NCBI RefSeq assembly: GCF_012272695.1
Contig: NZ_CP050902.1
Span: 372,001 to 436,000, forward strand
Direction: 5' to 3'
DNA: 64,000 nucleotides
DNA from: Nocardioides sp. JQ2195
GTDB taxonomy: Bacteria; Actinomycetota; Actinomycetes; Propionibacteriales; Nocardioidaceae
The translations under genes and the position numbers were made by a program. Below are positions 1 to 8,956 of the stretch, piece after piece. The stretch's first letter is position 1. Each line of letters starts with the position of its first letter. The notes below the pieces were generated by a model, which was given only the letters and a program-made list of their open reading frames with translations, ran no database searches and had not been told where the DNA came from.

Positions 1-418
1 GGTCACCAAGGTGACGTACGCCGTCGACGTGGGGCTGCCGATCAACCCGCGGGGCCTCGAGGCCCAGATGCAGGGCGGCATCAACGACGGCATCGCGCTG
101 GCCCTCACCTCGAGCCTCCACCTGCGTGACGGGCACTTCATGGAGGGCAGCTGGGACAACTACTTCTACACCCGGCAGTGGAACACCCCGCCCGAGGTGA
201 ACGTGATCGTGATGCCGCCGTCGTCGGACCAGCCGGGTGGCGCCGGGGAGGCCGGCGTGGCGGCCAGCTTCGCCGCGGTCGCGTGTGCCTATGCGCGGGC
301 CACCGGAACGGTGCCGACCGCGTTCCCGATCAACCACGGCGAGATCTCGTTCGAGGAGAAGTCGCGGGTGCCACCCGTGCCGCAGTCCCCGACCGACGGC
401 CTCGACCACACCTACTGA
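1..418 (+). CDS. Molybdopterin-binding large subunit of a xanthine dehydrogenase/aldehyde oxidase-family hydroxylase (C-terminal part)
   Basis: The 5' end lies outside the window; reading runs in frame from base 2 to a TGA at 416-418. The visible 138 residues match the C-terminal molybdopterin domain of the family: AVDVGLPINP, then QMQGGINDGIALAL, and PGGAGEAGV, whose Glu is the expected catalytic Glu of the GxGE motif. The family hydroxylates aldehydes or N-heterocycles using a Mo cofactor, FAD or other carriers and 2Fe-2S clusters. The 2Fe-2S subunit follows 15 bp downstream. Large-then-small order with a two-subunit layout resembles isoquinoline 1-oxidoreductase-like enzymes (IorB/IorA), but the substrate cannot be read from this fragment. 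Confidence 0.85.
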   Translation, partial: VTKVTYAVDVGLPINPRGLEAQMQGGINDGIALALTSSLHLRDGHFMEGSWDNYFYTRQWNTPPEVNVIVMPPSSDQPGGAGEAGVAASFAAVACAYARATGTVPTAFPINHGEISFEEKSRVPPVPQSPTDGLDHTY

Positions 419-433
419 GGAGAAGGATCCGAC

Positions 434-928
434 ATGCCTGAACAGAGCTTCATCCTCAACGGCGAGAAGGTCACCGTCGACGTCGCCGACGACGTACGCC
501 TGCTGTGGGTGCTGCGTGACCTGCTCGGCGTCACCGGGCCGAAGTACGGCTGCGGCATCAACGTCTGCAAGGCCTGCACGTCGCACATCAACGGCAAGGC
601 GTTCAACCCGTGCTCGGTGCCGGTCAGCCGGATCGGTGAGGACGACGAGGTCACCACGATCGAGGGCCTGCCCGACACCGCGTCGCAGGGCCAGCGAGGA
701 GCCAACGGGCTGCACCCGATGCAGGAGGCCTGGCTCGAGCGCGACGTCGCCCAGTGCGGCTACTGCCAGCCGGGCCAGATCATGGCCGCGGTGGCCGTCG
801 TACGACGGGCCAGGGACGAGGGCCGCCAGGTGACGGACGAGGACCTCGACGGCATCCGCAACATCTGTCGCTGCGGCACCTACACCCGCATCCGCGAGGC
901 GATCCGGGCCGGCGAGCAGGCGATGTAG
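434..928 (+). CDS. 2Fe-2S subunit of a molybdenum hydroxylase (CoxS/IorA-like)
   Basis: A 164-residue electron-transfer subunit with both expected clusters. The N-terminal plant-type ferredoxin half has CGINVCKAC with a further Cys in NPCSVPV; the C-terminal helical half has CGYCQPGQI and CRCGTY. In most relatives the first motif is CGxxxCGAC, so Lys after the second Cys is a mild deviation. AGGAGAAGGATCC precedes the ATG. It carries electrons from the molybdopterin site of the upstream subunit to an acceptor; no FAD subunit is seen here, as in two-subunit IorAB-type enzymes. It is convergent with the histidine kinase gene, with one base between the stops. Confidence 0.88.
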   Translation: MPEQSFILNGEKVTVDVADDVRLLWVLRDLLGVTGPKYGCGINVCKACTSHINGKAFNPCSVPVSRIGEDDEVTTIEGLPDTASQGQRGANGLHPMQEAWLERDVAQCGYCQPGQIMAAVAVVRRARDEGRQVTDEDLDGIRNICRCGTYTRIREAIRAGEQAM

Positions 929-929
929 C

Positions 930-2726
930 TCAGGCTGCGGCGGGCAGGGTGACGACGAACGTCGTCCCCCTGCCCAGCTCCGACTCCAGCTCGATCGAGC
1001 CGCCGTGACGGTGCACAATGCGGCTCACGATGGCCAGGCCGAGGCCGGTGCCGGGCTGTTGGAGGGCCTCCGGGTTCGTGGACCGGAAGAACTCGGTGAA
1101 CATCCGGGCCTGGTCGTCGTGGGAGATGCCGATGCCCTCGTCGCTGACCCGGAGGACCACCTGGTCGCCCTTGTCGGCCACCGTGATCGTGACGGTGCCG
1201 CCCGGGCGGGAGTACTTCACGGCATTGCTGATCAGGTTGGCACTCACCCGTTCGAGGTCGGCCAGCTCGCCGAGGGTGACGACCGGTTCCCCGGGTGCGT
1301 CCAGGACCAGGCGCAGCTGCCGGCGAGCGGCTGCGAGGGCGTTGAGCTCGACGCACTCGCGCATCATCCGGCACAGGTCGACCGGCCCCTGCTCGACGGC
1401 ACGGTGCGGGTCGCCGCTGCGGGAGAGCTCGAGCAGGTCGGCGGCCAGTCCGTCCAGCTTCTTCGCCGACCGGTCGATGACGTCGAGCGAACGGCGTACG
1501 TCGGGATCGACGTCGAGGTCCTCGAGCAGCTCGAGGTGGCCGAGGATGCCGGTGAGCGGGTTCTTGAACTCGTGGGAGACGGTGGCGATCAGCTGGCTCT
1601 TGTAGCTCTCCAGGGCCCGGATCTCCTCCAGGACATGTCGCTCGCGCTCGACGGTGCGCGCGTTGAAGACGGCCTGGCCGAGGTCGCGGCCCAGGTCCTT
1701 GGAGCGTTCCAGCTCGGCCCGGGTCCACTCCCGGGAGCCCGGGTTGCGCGCGAGCACGAGCAGCCCGAGGCACTCGTCGCCCACCCCCATCGGCACCAGC
1801 AGTGCGGTCGACACGTTGATGGTCTGCAGGTAGGTGAGGGCGAGCTCCTTGATGGCCGGATCGAGGCCGGGCTGGTCACGGTCCTTGGAGATGACCAGCA
1901 CCTGGCCGTTCGACCAACCGGTGGCCGCTGCGGTGTGGGCGATCTCCATCAGGTCGGGCGGCAGGACGATCTCACGGTCCTCGGTGCTGTAGATCGCGTC
2001 GTGGCCCCGGCCGAAGTCGTCGAAGGCCTGGATCCAGACGCCGTCGGACGAGAGGCCCTTGATGATCGCGGGCTGAGCCTTCTCGAGCAGCTGGTCGATC
2101 GAGAGCTCGCCGTTCGCGGCACGGACGATCTCGCGGGTCGCCTCCGAGAGCCGCACCTGGTCCCGGAAGCGGTCGCGCTCCATCAGCGCCTCGACCACGG
2201 CCGCGGCCTGGATGACGTAGCGGGTGAGCAGGCGCTGCCGCTCGGCATCGGGACGCAACCCGTCCACGGGGATGTCGACCGAGAGGGTGCCGACCAGGTC
2301 GCCCGCGGAGTCGTGGAGCAGGCCGAAGAGCAGGTCGAGCGGTCGCCAGGCCAGCGGGTTGTCGATCGGTGTGTAGTCCGGGACCCAGCCCAGGTCGTCC
2401 TCGCGCCCCGCCACGGCCTCGTGGGGGACGAAGCGCAGGGCGCCCCAGTCCTGCGCGTCGGCGATGTCCTTGTCGAGCTCGGACAGGGGCCGGAGCTGGC
2501 CGCGCAGGGTCTCCTCGGCGGCCGGGTCGCCGGCCACGGCCACCACCTCGAGCTGGCCCGAGTCGCGGAGCACCGTGATCGCGGCGACGCCCCAGCCGGC
2601 GACGGTGCAGACACCCTCCGCGAGCGCGAGCAGGGCGTCGTCGAGGGCTCGCTTGGACCACGCCCCGCTCAGGATCCGGTCGAAGTCGTTCCAGTTGTCC
2701 TGATCACGTGGATGATCCTGGTGCAT
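930..2726 (-). CDS. GAF-domain sensor histidine kinase
   Basis: A 598-residue kinase with no membrane segment. Two GAF-like sensor regions occupy roughly residues 20-170 and 190-340. They are followed by an HisKA dimerisation helix with the phospho-acceptor His in TVSHEFKNPLTGILGHLELL, an N box (SANLISNAVKYSRPGG), and G boxes DEGIGIS and GTGLGLAIVSRIVHRHGG. It should be a cytosolic sensor that autophosphorylates on His; its cognate regulator is not next to it. I chose the ATG at 2726 because AAAGGGGG lies about 10 bases upstream; a GTG at 2750 would add eight residues. It is divergent from purF with about 87 bp between them. Confidence 0.85.
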   Translation of the reverse strand: MHQDHPRDQDNWNDFDRILSGAWSKRALDDALLALAEGVCTVAGWGVAAITVLRDSGQLEVVAVAGDPAAEETLRGQLRPLSELDKDIADAQDWGALRFVPHEAVAGREDDLGWVPDYTPIDNPLAWRPLDLLFGLLHDSAGDLVGTLSVDIPVDGLRPDAERQRLLTRYVIQAAAVVEALMERDRFRDQVRLSEATREIVRAANGELSIDQLLEKAQPAIIKGLSSDGVWIQAFDDFGRGHDAIYSTEDREIVLPPDLMEIAHTAAATGWSNGQVLVISKDRDQPGLDPAIKELALTYLQTINVSTALLVPMGVGDECLGLLVLARNPGSREWTRAELERSKDLGRDLGQAVFNARTVERERHVLEEIRALESYKSQLIATVSHEFKNPLTGILGHLELLEDLDVDPDVRRSLDVIDRSAKKLDGLAADLLELSRSGDPHRAVEQGPVDLCRMMRECVELNALAAARRQLRLVLDAPGEPVVTLGELADLERVSANLISNAVKYSRPGGTVTITVADKGDQVVLRVSDEGIGISHDDQARMFTEFFRSTNPEALQQPGTGLGLAIVSRIVHRHGGSIELESELGRGTTFVVTLPAAA

Positions 2727-2800
2727 GCCTTGTGCGCCCCCTTTGCACACAGGCTACGTGACGAAGGGTGGTCGATTCTGTGGGTTTGCCGGAAGACGCC

Positions 2801-2816
2801 TAGACTGGGGGCCGTG
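2801..2816 (+). promoter_or_regulatory. Likely leaderless promoter of purF
   Basis: TAGACT at 2801-2806 fits an actinobacterial -10 box. The purF GTG at 2814 begins seven bases after it, where transcription would be expected to start. No convincing -35 is seen and neither candidate start codon has a Shine-Dalgarno sequence, so a leaderless mRNA is the simplest reading (inference). Confidence 0.5.
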
Positions 2817-4391
2817 CCCCAGCCCAGCAACATGCGCAAGGGTGGCGACGGTCGTCTCACCATGGCCCTCGACCCCCAGGACCAGGGTCCCCAGGATGCC
2901 TGCGGCGTCTTCGGCGTCTGGGCCCCCGGGGAAGACGTTGCCAAGCTCACCTACTACGGCATCTTCGCGCTGCAGCACCGCGGCCAGGAGTCGGCCGGCA
3001 TCGCGGTCAGCAACGCCCGCCAGATCCTGGTCTACAAGGACATGGGTCTCGTCTCGCAGGTCTTCGACGAGTCGACGCTCGAGGCGCTCAAGGGCCACCT
3101 CGCCATCGGGCACTGCCGCTACTCGACCACCGGCGCCAGCACGTGGCACAACGCCCAGCCGACGTTCCAGCCGACGCCGCACGGCTCGATCGCGCTGGCC
3201 CACAACGGCAACCTGACCAACACCGCCGAGCTGGCCGGCATGGTGGACGACCTGGCCGCCCTCGACGGTGAGCTCGACCTGCACGTCCGCGAACCCGACG
3301 CGGCCACCAACGACACCAGCGTCGTCACGGCCCTGCTCGCCCACCACCCCGACAGCACGGTCGAGGAGAAGGCGATGGAGCTGCTGCCGCAGGTCAAGGG
3401 CGCCTTCTGCTTCGTCTGGATGGACGAGAACACGCTGTACGCCGCCCGCGACCCGCAGGGCATCCGCCCGCTGGTGCTGGGTCGTCTGGAGCGCGGCTGG
3501 GTGGTCGCCTCGGAGACCGCGGCCCTCGACATCGTCGGCGCCTCGTTCATCCGCGAGATCGAGCCCGGCGAGATGGTGGTGATCGACCAGGACGGCCTGC
3601 GCTCGCGCAGCTTCGCCGAGGCCGCCCCCAAGCACTGCCTCTTCGAGTTCGTCTACCTGGCCCGACCCGACACGCTGATGACGGGTCGGCGGGTGCACAG
3701 CGTCCGTGTCGAGATCGGCCGTCGGCTGGCCCGAGACTTCCCGGCCGATGCCGACCTGGTCATCCCGGTGCCCGAGTCCGGCACGCCGTCGGCGATCGGG
3801 TTCGCCGAGGAGTCCGGCATCCCCTACGGCGTGGGCCTGGTGAAGAACTCCTACGTCGGTCGCACCTTCATCCAACCCAGCCAGACGATCCGGCAGCTCG
3901 GCATCCGCCTCAAGCTGAACCCGCTGCGCGACATCATCGAGGGCAAGCGCCTGGTCGTGGTCGACGACTCGATCGTGCGCGGCAACACCCAGCGCGCCCT
4001 GATCCGCATGCTGCGGGAAGCCGGCGCCAAGGAGGTGCACGTGCGCATCTCGAGCCCGCCGGTGAAGTGGCCCTGCTTCTACGGCATCGACTTCGCCACC
4101 CGCGCCGAGCTGATCGCCAACGGACTCTCCACCGAGGAGATCTGTCGGTCCATCGACGCCGACTCCTTGGCCTACATCGACCTCGACGAGCTGGTCGAGG
4201 CCACCGAGGTCGCCAAGGACGACCTGTGCCGGGCCTGCTTCGACGGCACCTACCCGGTCCCGTTGCCCGACCCGGTGCACCTGGGCAAGAACCTCCTCGA
4301 GCAGTCGGCGCTGCCGATCGAGGTCGAGGCCGAGGGCCTGGCCACCTCGCTGACCGGCTTCGGCGCCAACGACGCGCTCGACCGGCCCTGA
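2814..4391 (+). CDS. purF: Amidophosphoribosyltransferase
   Basis: First committed enzyme of purine synthesis: glutamine plus PRPP gives 5-phosphoribosylamine. The N-terminal Ntn-hydrolase (glutaminase) domain should be exposed by removal of a short propeptide ahead of the Cys in [21 protein letters not shown] and CRYSTTGAS follow. The C-terminal phosphoribosyltransferase half carries the PRPP loop [12 protein letters not shown] and late Cys residues ([19 protein letters not shown]) typical of Fe-S-containing PurF. I chose GTG 2814 because a -10 box sits seven bases upstream; ATG 2832 ([17 protein letters not shown]) is the alternative and affects only the propeptide. purM follows after 52 bp on the same strand, an arrangement conserved in actinobacteria. 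Confidence 0.95.
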   Translation: MPQPSNMRKGGDGRLTMALDPQDQGPQDACGVFGVWAPGEDVAKLTYYGIFALQHRGQESAGIAVSNARQILVYKDMGLVSQVFDESTLEALKGHLAIGHCRYSTTGASTWHNAQPTFQPTPHGSIALAHNGNLTNTAELAGMVDDLAALDGELDLHVREPDAATNDTSVVTALLAHHPDSTVEEKAMELLPQVKGAFCFVWMDENTLYAARDPQGIRPLVLGRLERGWVVASETAALDIVGASFIREIEPGEMVVIDQDGLRSRSFAEAAPKHCLFEFVYLARPDTLMTGRRVHSVRVEIGRRLARDFPADADLVIPVPESGTPSAIGFAEESGIPYGVGLVKNSYVGRTFIQPSQTIRQLGIRLKLNPLRDIIEGKRLVVVDDSIVRGNTQRALIRMLREAGAKEVHVRISSPPVKWPCFYGIDFATRAELIANGLSTEEICRSIDADSLAYIDLDELVEATEVAKDDLCRACFDGTYPVPLPDPVHLGKNLLEQSALPIEVEAEGLATSLTGFGANDALDRP

Positions 4392-4443
4392 CCACCGACG
4401 CATCCGCACGCCCACACCGTTCGCACAACCCCGAGGAACCCAC

Positions 4444-5544
4444 GTGACCGAGCAGCCCACTGCCCAGCCCCCTGCCCAGCCGGTCGGGGAGCCCACGCGC
4501 GGGGCCTATGCCGAGGCGGGGGTCTCGATCGAGGCCGCCGACCTGGCGATCGAGCTCATGAAGGGCTCGATCGAGAAGGCGCGCCGTCCCGAGATGATCG
4601 GCGGCCTGGGCGGTTTCGCCGGACTGTTCGACGCCTCCGCACTGCTGCGCTACGAGCGGCCGCTGCTGGCCACCTCGACCGACGGTGTCGGCACCAAGGT
4701 CGCGATCGCCCAGGCGATGGACAAGCACGACACGATCGGCTTCGACCTGGTCGGCATGGTCGTCGACGACCTGGTCGTCTGTGGCGCCGAACCGCTGTTC
4801 ATGACCGACTACATCGCCACCGGCAAGGTCATCCCCGAGCGCATCGCGGCGATCGTCCAGGGCATCGCCGACGCCTGCGTCGAGGCCGGCTGCGCGCTGG
4901 TCGGCGGCGAGACGGCCGAGCACCCCGGCCTGCTCGGCCCCGACGACTACGACGTCGCCGGCGCGACCACCGGTGTGGTCGAGGCAGCGAAGCTGCTCGG
5001 CCCCGGGCGGGTGCGCCCCGGCGACGCGGTGATCGCCATGGAGGCCTCCGGCCTGCACTCCAACGGCTACTCCCTGGTGCGCCACGTGCTGCTGAACACG
5101 GCCGGCATGCCGCTCGACGGCCACGTCGACGACCTCGGTCGAACCCTCGGCGAGGAGCTGCTCGAGCCGACCCGCATCTATGCCAAGGCGTGCCTCGCGC
5201 TCGCCGAGGAGACCGCGACCCACGCGATGTCCCACGTGACCGGTGGCGGGCTGGCAGCCAACCTCGAGCGGGTCATGCCCGAGGAGCTCAGTGCCACCCT
5301 CGATCGATCCACCTGGACGCCCCAGCCGATCTTCGACCTCGTGCGCCGGGTCGGCAACGTGGCCCAGGCCGACCTCGAGCAGACGCTGAACTGCGGTGTC
5401 GGGATGGTCTCGTTGACCGATCCCGCCGACGCGGACAAGGCCATCGAGGTGCTCGGTCGGTTCGGCATCCGGGCCTGGGTGGCCGGCACGGTCTCCGCCG
5501 GCAACGGCTCCGTCGAGCTGGTCGGTCAGCACTCCGGTTGGTGA
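4444..5544 (+). CDS. purM: Phosphoribosylformylglycinamidine cyclo-ligase (AIR synthetase)
   Basis: Fifth step of purine synthesis: ATP-dependent ring closure of FGAM to AIR. The 366 residues match full-length Pur[14 protein letters not shown] near residue 80, [20 protein letters not shown], the glycine-rich [21 protein letters not shown] and the C-terminal CGVGMV segment. The GTG start at 4444 is preceded by CGAGGAACCCAC, an acceptable ribosome site. It almost certainly forms a transcription unit with purF. The first 20 residues are Pro/Gln-rich and unlike the conserved core, so they may be disordered. Confidence 0.96.
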   Translation: MTEQPTAQPPAQPVGEPTRGAYAEAGVSIEAADLAIELMKGSIEKARRPEMIGGLGGFAGLFDASALLRYERPLLATSTDGVGTKVAIAQAMDKHDTIGFDLVGMVVDDLVVCGAEPLFMTDYIATGKVIPERIAAIVQGIADACVEAGCALVGGETAEHPGLLGPDDYDVAGATTGVVEAAKLLGPGRVRPGDAVIAMEASGLHSNGYSLVRHVLLNTAGMPLDGHVDDLGRTLGEELLEPTRIYAKACLALAEETATHAMSHVTGGGLAANLERVMPEELSATLDRSTWTPQPIFDLVRRVGNVAQADLEQTLNCGVGMVSLTDPADADKAIEVLGRFGIRAWVAGTVSAGNGSVELVGQHSGW

Positions 5545-5659
5545 AATCCGGCACGATTCCGGCGAATCCGAGCAAATCCAAGTGATTCGGTGGACCTGGG
5601 TGTGCGGGAACACCCACCCCTCGGGTAGCGTTGGCCCTACGAGAAATAGACCAAGGAGT

Positions 5660-5693
5660 CCGGGACACTCGGCACACGTGCCGTGCGTCCCGG
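5660..5693 (+). promoter_or_regulatory. Imperfect stem-loop in the leader of the DUF3073 gene
   Basis: A 34-base inverted repeat: outer arms CCGGGAC and GTCCCGG, inner arms CGGCAC and GTGCCG, with three mismatched bases between them on each side. It ends 25 bases before the ATG at 5719. It could be an mRNA leader structure or an operator; the sequence does not decide. Confidence 0.4.
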
Positions 5694-5718
5694 CCAAGCG
5701 CGCGAAGGGGTCGATCCT

Positions 5719-5910
5719 ATGGGACGCGGCCGGGCCAAGGCCAAGCAGACCAAGGTCGCACGCGACCTGAAGTACCGGACTCACGAGACGGACTTCGGGG
5801 CGCTCGCCCAGGAACTGCACGGAACCTCTGGGGAGAGCTCCCAGAACGACTCGTCCAGCGAGGACGATCGCGACAGCTGGTCGGACTACTCCGACCGACA
5901 GCGAGACTGA
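5719..5910 (+). CDS. DUF3073 family small acidic protein
   Basis: A 63-residue protein. The basic N-terminus [20 protein letters not shown] is characteristic of DUF3073, followed by a highly acidic, Ser-rich tail ([19 protein letters not shown]). The function is unknown; the basic-then-acidic charge pattern suggests nucleic-acid or protein contact (inference). A DUF3073 gene next to purF-purM is a conserved actinobacterial arrangement (Rv0810c beside purM in M. tuberculosis, from memory). The ATG at 5719 was chosen over upstream in-frame starts because family conservation begins there. Confidence 0.85.
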   Translation: MGRGRAKAKQTKVARDLKYRTHETDFGALAQELHGTSGESSQNDSSSEDDRDSWSDYSDRQRD

Positions 5911-5924
5911 CGCACTGCACCTGA

Positions 5925-5970
5925 GTCGAGTGCCCGGGTGGTTGCCGTGGCAACCACCCGGGCACTCGAC
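5925..5970. terminator. Bidirectional terminator between DUF3073 and the amino-acid dehydrogenase gene
   Basis: A perfect 22-bp inverted repeat (5925-5946 and 5949-5970) around two central bases, between convergent genes. No long T-run follows, which is usual for actinobacterial terminators. Confidence 0.8.
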
Positions 5971-5990
5971 CTGCGTCTAGCGTCGGCCGG

Positions 5991-7064
5991 TCACTTCAGC
6001 CAGAGACCGCGCAGGCGACCGACCTCGCGCATGCGACGCTCGGCCAACCGGTCGGCGGCGATCGCCGGTGGGACGCCGTCCACGCGGGCGGTCTCGAAGA
6101 CGGCACGGGTGGTCTCGAAGATGCCCGCGGCGCGCTGCTGCGCGCGCTCGAACGAGAACCCCTCGAGCTCGTCCGCGACCTGGATCAGGCCGCCGGCGTT
6201 GACGCAGTAGTCGGGCGCGTAGAGGACCCCACGGTCGGCCATCGCCTTCTCGATCCCCGGGTGGGAGAGCTGGTTGTTGGCGGCACCGCAGACGATCGTG
6301 GCGGACAGCACCTCGAGCACCTCGTCGGTGATCGCGCCGCCGAGGGCGCACGGTGCGTAGACGTCGAGCTGCGAGGCGACCAGGGCCTCGGTGGACTCGA
6401 CCACCTGGACGCCGGGGAGCTCGTCGCGGATCCGGTCGAGCGCCGGCGCCCAGACGTCGGTGACGATCACCGAGGCGCCGTCCTCGACCAGGTGGCGGAC
6501 CAGGTGGTGGCCGACCTTGCCGACCCCGGCGACGCCGACGGTGCGACCCTCGAGGGTGGGCTCGCCCCAGGTGGTGTCGGCCGCAGCGCGCATGCCCTGG
6601 AAGACGCCGTACGCCGTGAGGACCGAGCTGTCGCCGGCGCCGCCGTGAGCGACGGTGCGGCCCGTGACGTAGGAGCACTCGCGGGCGATGTCGTCCATGT
6701 CGACGGAGAACGTGCCCACGTCGCAGGCGGTGTAGTAGCGGCCGTTGAGCGACTCGACAAAGCGGCCGTAGGCGCGCAGCAGGGCCTCGTTCTTGTCGAC
6801 CTTGGGGTCACCGATGATCACAGCCTTGCCGCCGCCGAGGTCGAGCCCGGCGAGAGCCGCCTTGTAGGACATCCCGCGTGAGAGGTTGAGGACGTCGGCC
6901 AGCGCCTCGTCGGTGTTGGCATAGGGGTGGAAACGCGTGCCGCCGAGGGCAGGCCCGAGAGCCGTGGAGTGGATGGCGACGATGGCCTTGAGCCCGCTGG
7001 CTTCGTCGTGGCAGAAGACGACCTGTTCGTGCTCGGTGTCGAAGACGTCGGCTGGAGTGGTCAC
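5991..7064 (-). CDS. Leucine/valine dehydrogenase (Glu/Leu/Phe/Val dehydrogenase family)
   Basis: A 357-residue NAD-dependent oxidative deaminase of branched-chain amino acids. The substrate domain has [12 protein letters not shown] and the catalytic-Lys region [19 protein letters not shown]; the Rossmann domain has [17 protein letters not shown], and CALGGAI and GAANNQL follow. Length and motifs agree with Streptomyces valine dehydrogenase (Vdh). It degrades branched-chain amino acids or supplies 2-oxo acids that prime branched fatty acids (known for the family). It is divergent from bldC across about 200 bp that should hold both promoters; GAAAGGTCGCC precedes its ATG. Confidence 0.88.
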   Translation of the reverse strand: MTTPADVFDTEHEQVVFCHDEASGLKAIVAIHSTALGPALGGTRFHPYANTDEALADVLNLSRGMSYKAALAGLDLGGGKAVIIGDPKVDKNEALLRAYGRFVESLNGRYYTACDVGTFSVDMDDIARECSYVTGRTVAHGGAGDSSVLTAYGVFQGMRAAADTTWGEPTLEGRTVGVAGVGKVGHHLVRHLVEDGASVIVTDVWAPALDRIRDELPGVQVVESTEALVASQLDVYAPCALGGAITDEVLEVLSATIVCGAANNQLSHPGIEKAMADRGVLYAPDYCVNAGGLIQVADELEGFSFERAQQRAAGIFETTRAVFETARVDGVPPAIAADRLAERRMREVGRLRGLWLK

Positions 7065-7267
7065 GGGTGGCGACCTTTCTGTGAGGGAATCGCTGAGGTG
7101 GTGCGACTCCGGAGGGGCAGGCCCACAGGGGTGACGTGGGTCTCACCACCAGCGTAGTGAACCCCCGGGCCACGTGGCCAACCCGCGACGTCGCTCGGCT
7201 TGGGAGAGAACCTTGGCTATGGCAAACTTCTTCAGGAATCGGACATTTCCCGCTTGAAAGAGGTCCC

Positions 7268-7459
7268 ATGAACTCCCCCCAGTCGGACGCAGAGAACCTG
7301 CTCACGCCGTCCGAGGTTGCTGCCCTCTTCCGAGTCGACCCGAAGACCGTGACCCGGTGGGCGAAGGCCGGCAAGATCGGCTCGATCCGCACCTTGGGTG
7401 GCCACCGTCGGTTCCGTGAGTCCGAGGTGATGGACCTTCTCGGCGAGAACGGCTCCTAG
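7268..7459 (+). CDS. bldC: BldC-type MerR-like developmental regulator
   Basis: A 63-residue protein consisting almost only of a winged helix-turn-helix: LLTPSEVAALFRVDPKTVTRWAKAGKIGSIRTLGGHRRF. This is the single-domain MerR-like architecture of BldC, which in Streptomyces binds cooperatively to direct repeats and controls entry into development. AAAGAGG lies seven bases before the ATG at 7268. In an organism that may not sporulate it probably has a general regulatory role (inference). Confidence 0.92.
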   Translation: MNSPQSDAENLLTPSEVAALFRVDPKTVTRWAKAGKIGSIRTLGGHRRFRESEVMDLLGENGS

Positions 7460-7490
7460 GCCAGCAGGACGCTGAAGCCGGCGACGCGGT

Positions 7491-8879
7491 TCATGAGCGT
7501 TCCTGTCCGGAGAGTGGTGTTGCCGGGTGTGACGCCGCCGCCACCGACTTTGTCCGCAGGACGACGAAGTCTCCGTGGGTGCCGTAGCCGGGAAGCGTGC
7601 CGCCGTACGCCGTGCCGTCGAAGGTGACCAGCAGGGCGTGGTCGCCGCGCTGGATCACGGTCGGCCACGGGATGTTGGTGGGGTGCTCCGCGTCGAGGAC
7701 GTCGACCTCACGCATGGCCAGGTCGAAGACCGGGAAGCGTCGGCGCAGGCCTCGCGGGCCCTCCGGGCCGTCGCTGGCCAGCACCCGCCAGTCCGCCCCG
7801 ACCCGGATGATCGTCGTGCCCTCGGTGGCGGTCCGCTCGGTGGCGGCGCCGATCAGCTCCCAGTCGGTGGGCCCACCGGCCGCCCGTGCCCGTGCCAGCA
7901 CCGGGTAGAAGTCGAAGAACGTGCGCGCGGCGACGAAGGCGAGGTGCCAGTGTCCGTCGATCCGGGTCAGGTGCGGGTCCCAGCAACCGACGACGGGCGG
8001 CGGCAAGCGGTGGAGGGGCACGTCGAGGGGTGTCGACTCGAGGACGTGCTCTCCGTGGAGCAGGTCCTCGTCGCTGGTGGCCAGGCAGATGCCGACGCTG
8101 CGGCCGGCCGGATCGTCCCCGTCGTCGAACGTGCTCCAGGTGCTGCTCGCGACCAACCACCGGTCGCCGTCGCGCACCACGTGGGTGGCGTGGTCGCCGC
8201 GCACGACCCCGTCGCGACGGAACCAGAGGTCGCTGCGGTGCTCCAGGCGGAAGGTCTCGGGGTCGAACGCCCAGACCCCGCACCGTGCAGTGGCGAAGAA
8301 CCCGGGACCGGCATGGGTGAGGGCCAGGAACAACCAGCCGTCTCGTTCGTACGGCGTGCCGTCGGCGTGCGTGACGAGGTGGACGTCGCGCACGCCGAGC
8401 TGCCCGCTGGTGCCGGAGCGCCAGCTCGCCACGGGGCTGTTCGTCGTCGCGGCGCTCGCATCGGTGTCGGCCGGTCGCCCGGCAACGTCGGCGGTGAGGT
8501 GCTCGGGATCGACGTCGTGCTCCAGCACGACCTTGCCCCGGGCCGTCCACTCACCGTCGCCGCGGGTCAGCACGGTCACCTGGCGACCGGTCAGCATCAC
8601 GCCGAGCGCCTGGGGCGGGGACGAGGTGCGGCCGTGGCGACGGCTTCGGTGCCGGCTGGTGATGCCCGCTGGGTCGGTGATGTCGATGCCGCACCGTGAC
8701 CGAGTGGCGTCGTACCAGCCCTCGAGCCGGAGGCCGCCGACGGTGAGCCGGGCGACCACCCGCCCGGAGAGGTCGCCGGTGGACAGCTCGACCTCCACTG
8801 CGGCGAACGGGGTGTCTCGTTCCCGGCCCACGAGCTGCACCGGCCGGGACCGGTGCACCTCCTCGAATCTCGTCCACAC
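7491..8879 (-). CDS. Glycoside-hydrolase-like beta-propeller protein of unknown function
   Basis: A 462-residue protein with no signal peptide or membrane segment. The second half has blade-like features resembling five-bladed GH43/GH32-type propellers: WDPHLTRIDGHWHLAFVAART, EGTTIIRVGADWRVLASDG and IPWPTVIQRGDHALLVTFDGTAYGG. The N-terminal half (TPFAAVEVELSTGDLSGRVVARLTVGGLRLEGW) looks like a separate beta domain. The GTG at 8879 is chosen because a longer reading would overlap the upstream membrane-protein gene out of frame. The enzyme activity and substrate are not established; it could be a carbohydrate-binding protein. It ends convergent with bldC. Confidence 0.6.
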   Translation of the reverse strand: MWTRFEEVHRSRPVQLVGRERDTPFAAVEVELSTGDLSGRVVARLTVGGLRLEGWYDATRSRCGIDITDPAGITSRHRSRRHGRTSSPPQALGVMLTGRQVTVLTRGDGEWTARGKVVLEHDVDPEHLTADVAGRPADTDASAATTNSPVASWRSGTSGQLGVRDVHLVTHADGTPYERDGWLFLALTHAGPGFFATARCGVWAFDPETFRLEHRSDLWFRRDGVVRGDHATHVVRDGDRWLVASSTWSTFDDGDDPAGRSVGICLATSDEDLLHGEHVLESTPLDVPLHRLPPPVVGCWDPHLTRIDGHWHLAFVAARTFFDFYPVLARARAAGGPTDWELIGAATERTATEGTTIIRVGADWRVLASDGPEGPRGLRRRFPVFDLAMREVDVLDAEHPTNIPWPTVIQRGDHALLVTFDGTAYGGTLPGYGTHGDFVVLRTKSVAAASHPATPLSGQERS

Positions 8880-8911
8880 GCCGTGCAGCCTAGAGCGTGT
8901 CTCGCCCCACT

Positions 8912-8956
8912 GGTCGATCAGTGGCCGGTCGATCCGCGGCCGGTCGATCAGCGGAG
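8912..8956. repeat. Three 15-bp tandem repeats
   Basis: Three units of GGTCGATCMGYGGCC type at 8912-8926, 8927-8941 and 8942-8956 (the last imperfect). They span the stop codon of the large membrane-protein gene and the spacer to the next gene. Confidence 0.75.

Noticed and set aside
2754-4496. Long reading frame of 580 codons opposite purF
   Set aside because: It is the mirror of purF in GC-rich sequence; its residues (many Val, Asp, Gly, His) show no family signature, whereas purF has all motifs.
3934-5820. Long minus-strand frame opposite purM
   Set aside because: purM on the plus strand has complete family motifs; the opposite frame has none.
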